The notes below the pieces were generated by a model. That model was not told where the DNA came from, made no database searches, and saw only the letters and a program-made list of their open reading frames with translations. DNA of 64,000 nucleotides from Bryum argenteum (lineage: Eukaryota > Streptophyta > Bryopsida > Bryales > Bryaceae), in contig CM073323.1 in NCBI GenBank assembly GCA_037043015.1, positions 1,488,001 through 1,552,000 on the forward strand, given 5' to 3'. Below, piece after piece: positions 56,078 through 64,000 of this stretch; position 1 is the stretch's first letter; every line of letters begins with the position of its first letter. The translations under genes and the position numbers were made by a program.

Positions 56078-59000
56078 ATGGCGGCGGCGATGCAGCAGGT
56101 GTGTGTGGCCAGGGGCTATGGATTGGCCACGCCGGCGACGACGACGGTTTCCTCGTCGCGATCTGCAGTGGCGATGGTGTCGTTCCAAGGGCTGCGAGCC
56201 ACCCCAATTAGCGACGCTGTCGCATTGGTGGCGCCCAAAGCGCGCGTGCCGAAGCTGGCCGGGGTGCGATGCGCAGTGGCGAGCAATGGCAATGCAGCAG
56301 CCTCTCCGCAAGGAGGCCGCAATCACAGCGGCATGAATGTTGTGTTCATTTCGGCGGAAGTGGCGCCCTGGAGCAAGACTGGTGGTCTTGGTGACGTCCT
56401 TGGAGGCCTCCCCCCTGCCCTTGCTGTAAGAACTCACTCCCTCGACCCCTGCTCCATTAGGTCTGTTGCTAACTTTTCCGTTCCTTAGAGAATGTGGTAG
56501 ATCGTAGGCGCATTGTCACAGCACCGGTGCTTCTATCACTGTAGAGCCTTAGCAGCGGTCCGTTTGTCATCTTCCACGAGCTCCTCGCAAGCAGCAATGG
56601 AGACTTAAGTGTCTGATTCCCAATTACGGAAGCATTTAGAGCGAATGGGAACTGGGGTTGACAAATTTGAACCTCTGTGAAAAGCAGTAGCCGTTTTCAG
56701 AGCTCATTGCAAATTCTGACTCAAGGACGCTGATGCGCAAGTTTGAGCATTCTTGGTGCATTGCCTTTATCTTCCAAAGATTTGATTGTAGCTTCGGTAT
56801 ATGTGAATGCAGGCACGAGGCCATCGTGTGATGACCGTGTCTCCTCGATACGATCAATACAAGGATGCATGGGATACGAATACTCCAATTGAGGTATGTG
56901 CAGTTTCAGTAAATGAGAGGCTCAGCTCACTGACATTGCTACATTCTGAGAATCGTGCGCCGCGCAGATCACAATCGGTGACAGGACCGAGACGGTCAAC
57001 TTCTTTCACACTCACAAGCGTGGCGTGGATCGAATCTTCGTCGATCATCCACTTTTCCTTGCCAAGGTGACTTGCATGACGAATCTCATTCTTTCAATGT
57101 TTGTCACTCACCGAGAAGTTGAACAGGTTTCATTGACATTGAGTCTTCATTGCTGTATCTGGTGGTGCAGGTTTGGGGTAAAACTGGCAGTAAAATTTAC
57201 GGTCCCACTTCTGGCGAGGATTATGACGATAACCAGTTTCGGTTCATGCTTCTTGCGAAGGTGATTCTTGAATAGGTGTCTTATGTATTCATCTGTTGAT
57301 TGGAGTTTCAACGTGGACTTCTATCTAAAACTGTAGATTGGAAGATCAAACATTTTCCTGCTTTTGACACAGAACTTGAATGAAACTTACATTCTAGATG
57401 CGTTTAACTTCACGACGTTCATCCTGGTAAAGCATTTTTTAAGTCCCTAATTGTATCCGTTGGAAATTATGCTTCAGGCGGCCATTGAAGCAACCAGGGT
57501 ACTAAGCCTTGATAGCAACGAGTTCTTCAGCGGCTCATATGGTACACCTTTTAGTCTTTGATCTATATGAGTTAATTATTGCACATTTACGTACATTTCA
57601 ATGCATGCAGTAAGTTTGATCTAAACGAGATTACAAAATGTGTTGTCAGGTGAAAATGTTGTCTTTGTGGCGAATGACTGGCATACGGCCCTTCTCCCCT
57701 GCTACCTTAAGGCCCATTACAAGCCTGTTGGTCTCTTCCCGAACGCAAAGGTGAGTGACATAGCAGCATGTATAAGTTACTTTCGGGTGCATTCATTATT
57801 TAGAATGTGGCATCTTAGTTACTTCATAATAACTTCAGCTGAATAGCCTAATTCCTGCTTCGCACGAGGAATTTTCTCCATCCAAACACTCGTGACCGCT
57901 TACAATATGGGTCCTTTCCTTTGACAGGTCGCTTTTTGTGTGCACAACATTGCATATCAAGGAAGATTTGCCTTCGCTGACTATGATAAACTAGGCTTGC
58001 CAGACAGCTTCCGAGGCTCATTCGATTTCATGGATGGGTAAGCTCACTGACCTCATAGTGCATGTTTGTCGACGCTTTTGTCAGCCGCGAATACCTTTGA
58101 GTTGCAACGTTTTTTCGCCCACAGTAGACGGTGGATTCAGTGCCATGTTGGTATAGTACGAGCTACAAGGTCCTAAGGCTCTCTGATTGCTACGCTGATT
58201 TCAGATACGCGAAACCAGTGAAAGGGCGTAAGATCAATTGGATGAAGGCGGGGTTCTTGGAGTCTGATATCAACTTGACAGTGAGCCCTAATTACGCTGC
58301 TGAGCTCGTGTCTGGAGAAGACACTGGAGTGGAGCTCGACTCTATTGTGCGCAAACAAAAGATTCATGGGATTGTGAACGGAATGGATGTGCAAGAGTGG
58401 GACCCTTCAGCTGACAAGTACCTTGATACTCCCTACGATATCAAAACGGTATGAGCAGACTCAGTGAGTTTACAGTTCATCAATGTAAGTCCGTCGCTTC
58501 AATTGCATATTGAAACATCGATCTCCATCTGCAGGTTTTCGAAGCAAAACCGGCGTTGAAAGAGGCGTTGCAAGCTGAGGTTGGACTTCCAATCAACCCA
58601 GACGTCCCTCTCTTTGGCTTCATCGGGAGATTAGAGGAGCAAAAGGGTTCGGATATTCTGGCCGAAGCTGTGAAAGATTTTCTTAAGGACGACGTGCAGT
58701 TGATTGTCTTGGTACGTGACCCATCACTCAATCGTCTTCCTGCCTCTCATAGTACTCCTACAGGACTATGAAGCGGAATCTCGTATCATCTCTTTCCTGA
58801 AGCCTACGTTTGCACTTTTTCTATCATCGTTTTCTCAATCTCCCATTGTCAGCTGATGAATGTGGGAACACAATAATGTGCTGGACAGGGGACAGGCAAG
58901 AAACATCTGGAGAAGCAACTGGAGGAGTTCGACACCAAGTTCCCTGGCAAGGCTGTGGGAGTGGTGAAGTTCAACACTCCTTTGGCACATATGATTACAG

Positions 59001-59862
59001 CTGGAGCCGATTTTATTTTGGTTCCCAGTCGATTTGAGCCGTGCGGTCTTATCCAATTGCATGCCATGCGCTATGGAACCGTAAGTATCTTGAATTTAGT
59101 CTCATTACAGATTTAAGTATAACTATTATTTGCAGTAACTCCCACTAACGTAACATTTTTTCTCTCAAATTGCCCAATTAAAAACTATGAATTCGCGGTG
59201 CAAATAAGAGCTCTTAAAAAGAAATGTGAAGCCGAAGCGTTTCGATTCATGTTCTTTTCTAAAAGCCAACCATCGTCTGTGTTGTCTGTGTACTCCAGAT
59301 TCCTGTCGTTGCTTCAACAGGTGGGCTTGTTGATACGGTGGAAGATGGCGTCACGGGCTTCCAAGTCGGCAAACCCTTCAACGTTGACGTAAGTTCACCT
59401 CATCAAATGTATATGCACTACCTGCACAGCTTCAGTGCCAATTTGAAATTACCTATTGGATGCGCTTGCCACTGACGTGCACCCAAAACTCGCAACAGTA
59501 ATCTTCAACATGACAAACATATATACCCTCTACATCGTTATTTTCAGTTACATGTAAGGAGTGTTAACAATTGGTTCAACCATACCCGTGGCTGACATTG
59601 GTTGAATGGGTAACAGTGTGAACAGGTAGACCCGAAAGATGTGGCTTCATTCTCGGCCACAGTGAAGAGGGCGGTGAAGGCTTATGGCACGCCGGCGTTC
59701 AAGACCATGATCACAACCTGCATGGCCCAAGACTTGTCATGGAAGGGCCCAGCACGCAAGTGGGAGGAGACGTTGTTGGGATTGCAGGTAGAAGGCAGTG
59801 GCCCAGGACAAGAGGGTGAAGAGATTGCTCCCAAAGCCAAGGCCAATATAGCAGCCCCTTGA
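56078..59862 (+). CDS. GBSSI: Granule-bound starch synthase I, twelve exons
   Basis: Transfers glucose from ADP-glucose to growing amylose inside plastid starch granules. Exons 56078-56425, 56813-56893, 56968-57066, 57171-57260, 57478-57541, 57650-57750, 57928-58037, 58205-58448, 58535-58711, 58889-59080, 59299-59388 and 59617-59862 join without a break to 613 residues, the usual length of the family. The first 80 or so residues are a plastid transit peptide rich in Ala, Ser and Val. The GT5 hallmarks follow: [18 protein letters not shown] (ADP-glucose site), [26 protein letters not shown]-like [43 protein letters not shown] and [18 protein letters not shown] (second nucleotide-binding loop). 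The short C-terminal tail after [11 protein letters not shown] is longer than in angiosperm forms and Gly/Lys-rich. All introns are GT-AG and 78-387 bp. Confidence 0.95.
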
Positions 59863-60540
59863 ATCCATCACTCACGTCAGCGTGCGTTTTTGAATGCATC
59901 GATGTCACCTTCAACCGACGAGGATTGTTGTTTCTCTGCCTCATCAGTGAGGTCATTGCCGACTACGTATCGTCACCCAAACCTCTAATGAAGTTCTGAG
60001 GTGAACTGCAGTTGAATGTTGGATTGAGTTTGAAAGAGAGCCAGGATTTTTAGTCGGGTTTTTATGAGTAGCATTAGTTCACCAGCGGACACAAATTCTT
60101 GCATGTAAATCATACTGAGGCGTTATCAAACTTTTATCACTGACCGCTCCCAGGTGCTAATGGAGCATCTGAGGTGTCGGTGATGCTGCCATTTTTCTTG
60201 ATCAGGAAACACGTGTGTGATACATGATTTATTTTCTTCACGATCTCTGTTTGCTGTAGATGAGTGAAGTTGCAGCCTCCCAGCTATTATCCATTGAGAA
60301 CCATGGCAAATGAAAAATGTTGACTGCTGAGATCACCTTAAGAGCAACTCAATGGGAACCGAGAACGTTCTCAATTACTTCGTTCTTTGGAGGTCCTGTA
60401 ACAGTGCTTGGCTACTTTGAATTGTTTCGTAAAATTACAATCAGCAAGAAAGTTGCACACAAACAATCTCCCCGTGTCCCTGAGTACTGACTACGTTGCG
60501 TTTCTCTCTGAATCATCTCCTTGCCGAAACATACACACTT
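59863..60540. other. GBSSI 3' flank
   Basis: Probable 3' UTR and intergenic sequence; no gene, repeat or RNA seen. Confidence 0.45.
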
Positions 60541-60559
60541 TTAAATAGCGAGAATGCAT

Positions 60560-60830
60560 TGCTCGAATAAAACACGAGAATGTGTGCTAGTGGCAGGGAG
60601 ACGGTGTGTACTTGGTCTACTTCAATCGAATCGAATCGATAAAGCACACATCCTGCCTCTGTCTGTAACATAAACAACAATACGATCTTGCAACACGTAG
60701 CCTGTCTACAATGTCTAAACTTCTTTGGTATCCTCTTGATTGAGGCCCCTATAATCAATGCACGAACAGGACAGAGAAAGGAAGAAAGCCACACCCACAA
60801 CAATTTTCATCAGGGCTGGTGAGAACTTTT
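60560..60830. repeat. Left copy of a diverged direct duplication
   Basis: Shares ordered blocks with 62470-62745: ACTTGGTCTACTTCAATCGA-ATCGAAT, TTGAGGCCCC, ATGCACGAA, and CACCCACAACAATTTTCATC-AGGGCTGG against CGCCCACAGCAATGCTGACC-AGGGCTGG. On the minus strand it contains a 31-codon frame (60810-60715) starting MKIVVGVAFFLSLSCSC, a signal-peptide-like string, but the other copy has lost the ATG, so I do not call a gene. Confidence 0.65.
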
Positions 60831-61204
60831 CCGATCAGTTATATGTATACATAATACATATTTATGATATATTCGTGTAAAATGAACTGTACATGTCCAG
60901 ACTCATCGAGCCAAGAAGAGTGTATACTGCACAACAAAAGCAGATATCTAGATAAACCGCGTAGCAGTGTACTACGGGAGGAGGCAATCATGGATCGAAG
61001 ACACATATTTTTCTGATACACCTTTTTGTGGAAACTGCAAAACCTGAAAAGATAAAACCTGGACGGGAGCACACACACACGGATAAAATTTACGCAGGGA
61101 AAGCTTCATCTCTCAGATTCGACGATAGAGTATGCATGTCGCATTCGAAGTCTTCGGCTTCGCCAACCTTTGAATGCAGCTAGGGTAGATCAGTCGGACG
61201 GCGT
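60831..61204. other. 3' flank of the Gly/Tyr-rich gene
   Basis: About 370 bp with no further coding region. Contains a CA-type dinucleotide run near 61070. Confidence 0.4.
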
Positions 61205-61750
61205 CTACCGCCTAAGGACGCCTTTTCCGAGCCCTTTAGCAATATGCCGCTTTCGTGGTCCCCCGTGAATGTCGAAGCCCTGCATGGCTGCCATAACCTC
61301 GATATCATCTCGACTCTCTAACGATTCGAGTACTTTCTTTCCGTTCTTGTAGAGACCGTACAAACCTATTGGAGCCAACGGGGAGAAAAGCTGGGATCCG
61401 CTCAAAAGGAAACCTCCGATCCCCTCTCCTAGTCGCTCGTTCTCATGCTGGTACCGTCTTCCAAGCTCAGGCATGCTAGGCGGAGCGCCGGAGTATACCA
61501 TGGCATTGCCTCCAGGGTTGTAGTTAACGGTTGTACTCCCACCGAAGGAATTCTGCAACTGGTGCGCGTGATAGCCCCCGTGGTTACTTCCAGAGGCATA
61601 GTTCTGCGGGTAAGGCCCGCTGAAGCCGTGGTAGTTACTTCCATAGCCATTGTTCGCCGGGTAACCCATGCTGAAGCCGTATGGACTGTTCCCCGGATAA
61701 CCCCCGCAGTAGCCGTGGTTGTCCCATCCGCCGGGATAGTTCCCCGCCAT
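61205..61750 (-). CDS. Gly/Tyr/Asn-rich small protein
   Basis: A 181-residue single-exon frame starting MAGNYPGGWDNHGY. The N-terminal half is a low-complexity run rich in Gly, Tyr, Pro and Asn (YGGYPGNS-like repeats). The C-terminal half is different: ERLGEGIGGFLLSGSQL, APIGLYGLYKNGKKVLESLE and a basic end (GPRKRHIAKGLGKGVLRR). I do not recognise the family. The frame is open upstream to 61816, so the true start could be earlier, but this Met begins the compositional run. It lies between the two copies of a diverged duplication. Confidence 0.5.
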   Translation of the reverse strand: MAGNYPGGWDNHGYCGGYPGNSPYGFSMGYPANNGYGSNYHGFSGPYPQNYASGSNHGGYHAHQLQNSFGGSTTVNYNPGGNAMVYSGAPPSMPELGRRYQHENERLGEGIGGFLLSGSQLFSPLAPIGLYGLYKNGKKVLESLESRDDIEVMAAMQGFDIHGGPRKRHIAKGLGKGVLRR

Positions 61751-62469
61751 CGTGCACCCGCAGATTGAAGGGTACTGCCGAAGCAGTGGCTGGAGGCAGC
61801 CAAGGACGAGGATCAATGTGCACGACTCTGATCTGTTCTGTTCACAGTGACTGCGTTATATACTGCAATCCTCAGGCTCGTCCAGCTGGCGCATAAGAAT
61901 CAGTCGTGTCTGTACCATATGTTTCTTAATTTCCTAAACTCACGGTCAATAATATTAAGGGGGGAGGGGGCTGCAGTATATATGATTCGTTCGGCTTAGT
62001 CCCGATCTCACTTGTTGATAGAGAGCGGATCCCGAGACTGCACAAATCTTGGTGATAGACATTCGTCGACTTTTACCTATCCGAATGAACTGAACCATCT
62101 TGATCCACACATCCATTATTTACTAGTAACCCACGGTGAAACCTCCCTTTAGAACTCTAATGCAATCACTTTCTTACGACATTTGTCCAAGCTTAAATTG
62201 CGTTCACCTTGTTATGAAGTCATATTTCCGAGATTGTGCAACATAAATTGAACCTATTGTAACCTCAGTAATTATAGTAGAATTGCGGTCTATGTCAACG
62301 AAAATATTGCGTATCATGCAAGTTCATTGTGTTTGAAAGGTTCAGATCTGGCACAGAAGGAGACAACTGTGCCAACTCCACATGACTTGATATGAAAATG
62401 ACATAGGTGATTTTCCGATTAACTTAAGGCAAATTCATCTTGCAAGCATTTTCTAAAAATAATGTCTGC
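61751..62469. other. Upstream flank of the Gly/Tyr-rich gene
   Basis: About 720 bp expected to contain its promoter. A TATATATG-like stretch lies near 61977. No other gene seen. Confidence 0.4.
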
Positions 62470-62745
62470 ACAGATACGGTAGTCGGTAAACTGTACTTGG
62501 TCTACCTCAACCGAATCGAATAATGAAGCGTCACAGACACACTGCCTTTGTGTGCTAAATGAATAACCAAATGAAAATCCAACAGTTGATTCCAATGTCT
62601 GTACCATTTATCTCCATGATTGAGGCCCCTCCTTCGAAATGCAGTGCACGTGTATTGGATCTTCCATTTACAGTATGCACGAAAGAGTCTAGCGTTGGAG
62701 AAAGTAAACGCCCACAGCAATGCTGACCAGGGCTGGCGGGCGCTT
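62470..62745. repeat. Right copy of a diverged direct duplication
   Basis: Matches 60560-60830 in the order and orientation of its conserved blocks (see that entry), with many small gaps. Confidence 0.65.
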
Positions 62746-62757
62746 TCTTCAGGCACC

Positions 62758-63115
62758 ACAAGCCTTGGCTTGGTGGTTAGGGCTTAGGCCCTCATTGAGG
62801 AGTCGTGGGTTCTATTCCCCATGCCGGCGTGGTGCTCACCACTATAGTCCACTCAACTATTGTGGGAGGTCCTTGGACCTTGTTGCATGGGTACCTCAAA
62901 GCCCTTTGGGGATACTATGTCAAGTATTTTCAAGGCACTAGTAACTAGGCTAGAAACTAGCGTAGTTATAGTGTCCACCCTCGAGAGGGGAAGTAGTATT
63001 GTTCCAATTTCCCCTTCTCCGGTTGCCATCGGGATATTAGCATTACGAACAGACACTTCATTCACGCCGGCCCCTTAGAAAGGACTAGAGTTTCTATCTA
63101 TCTATCTATTCTTAT
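62758..63115 (+). mobile_element. tRNA-derived SINE
   Basis: The 5' part carries RNA polymerase III-type promoter boxes about 40 bp apart: an A-box-like TGGCTTGGTGGTTAGGG near 62768 and a B-box-like GGGTTCTATTCCCC near 62807. About 250 bp of unrelated body follow, ending in a TCTATCTATCTATCT tail near 63095-63110. This is the layout of a tRNA-related SINE. It cannot fold as a real tRNA. Target duplications were not resolved. Confidence 0.65.
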
Positions 63116-64000
63116 CACTGTTGAAAGTGATTAGAATTTCTGCTATGCAGGTAAAGAGTTGCTCCTCAAAATTTCTGTTGTAGCAAATTACGACTTAAAT
63201 CATTTGATCTGGGCAGCCAAATAGTGTTTGAAAAAGAAAAATCTTGCAACCTCGAATGCACACATAAAAGTAAGACCCTCATAATGCTCACTGTTTCATG
63301 AGTAGTATTTTTCTTCATATGTTCGATCTTCAGTGTATATCCACCTGATATTCCGATGTTACATAAGTATGATTTGATATGCTTTGTTGAAAAAGATTAC
63401 GGCAATATCATCGTACACCGTCACCTTTTGGCCATTGTCACTCTAAATTGTTCAAATATATATTTTCCATCATTTTCGGCTCACATATAAGAATGCAACA
63501 AGTGTTTATAAATACACAACCACATGACAACAAATACATTTGAATCTCAATTTCGTTAAAATGCCTCTATGCCATGTGCCATTTTGTCACACCAAAACTT
63601 CTAGTTGCAATAATTGCAATAAAAATGGGTTCTTTGGAGTTGATTTGGAAGTATAGGACTACAATTGTGTTAGATAGGGGGGCCGCATTGCCGTCATATA
63701 ATCAAAAGGCGTATTCAAAACAGGTTGGGATGTCTAGGGGTTGATATTAATAATGAGAATTTTGGATATAATCTAAGTTTGAGTTTAGGAATTGGTATGA
63801 GCCTTTTAAAAAATAAACAAAACTTTAATTGTGTATGCATCAATTTGGATTGGAAACTTATATGCATGGTTGTACATATAACATACTTTATTTGTGTTTG
63901 GTAAATAGATGTTATGGACTTTTATTTCAATGATTGATTGACATGTAAATAAGTTTGAAGGTTGTCAAATCCTAACACACAATAGAAGAAGTAGATGGCT
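63116..64000. other. Right edge, AT-rich intergenic sequence
   Basis: No gene, repeat or RNA recognised in the last 0.9 kb. Confidence 0.45.

Noticed and set aside
60715-60810. Secreted-peptide gene from a 31-codon minus-strand frame
   Set aside because: Only one of the two duplicated copies has the ATG; too short to support alone.
62758-62830. A functional tRNA gene
   Set aside because: Pol III-like boxes are present but no acceptor stem, anticodon stem or CCA-side pairing can be formed; SINE is the better explanation.

Overview
This is a 64 kb piece of a nuclear genome from a land plant or close streptophyte relative. The evidence is spliced genes with GT-AG introns of about 60-390 bp, two plastid-targeted proteins (an FTSHI1-type FtsH pseudoprotease and granule-bound starch synthase), a plant-type MAPR4 protein, and abundant plant-style transposons (Ty3/gypsy LTR element, CACTA element, MITEs, a tRNA-derived SINE). 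The compact introns and the DUF7869-type mobile gene suggest a bryophyte or lycophyte rather than a flowering plant, but that is inference.

Layout. (1) 1-11.8 kb is an accessory block. A minus-strand gene carrying the DUF7869 signature (an RNase-H-like protein of mobile elements) faces away from a plus-strand gene at 7.5-11.0 kb, whose decayed product looks like a ParB-type domain followed by a methyltransferase-like Rossmann segment. Between them lie two clusters (2.6-4.4 kb and 6.1-7.4 kb) of about 40 variants of one palindrome with core GGCACGTGCC. The left end of this block is outside the window. (2) 11.8-30.2 kb is a tandem array of about 0.9 kb units (one partial, four full) encoding a small hydrophobic-segment protein. 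Unit 2 is split by a 3.67 kb CACTA element with a 3-bp target duplication. Unit 3 is split by a 10.5 kb Ty3/gypsy element with a 5-bp target duplication and nearly identical LTRs.

(3) 30.4-64 kb is the gene-bearing part: a small three-exon gene and a membrane protein (30.5-31.7 kb, +), FTSHI1 (32.4-35.4 kb, -, no introns), a mitochondrion- or plastid-type AAA ATPase (37.4-39.4 kb, +, two exons), MAPR4 (40.7-42.7 kb, -, eight exons), an URB2/NPA2 ribosome-biogenesis gene (44.0-50.9 kb, +, eleven exons), the starch synthase GBSSI (56.1-59.9 kb, +, twelve exons) and a Gly/Tyr-rich small protein (61.2-61.75 kb, -). The space between URB2 and GBSSI holds small repeats: a 94-bp foldback, a G-run tandem array and a 260-bp MITE. 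A tRNA-derived SINE lies near the right edge.

The host genes are ordinary housekeeping genes with no obvious shared pathway. FTSHI1 and GBSSI act in plastids, URB2 in the nucleolus, and MAPR4 is a membrane-anchored cytochrome-b5-like protein. Two duplicated fragments tie parts of the window together: a copy of the FTSHI1 5' end sits upstream of MAPR4, and the 3' part of the array unit is also found just downstream of the AAA ATPase gene. The most unusual material is the divergent DUF7869 / ParB-methyltransferase-like pair with its shared palindrome clusters. All exon limits come from reading splice sites and frame by eye.
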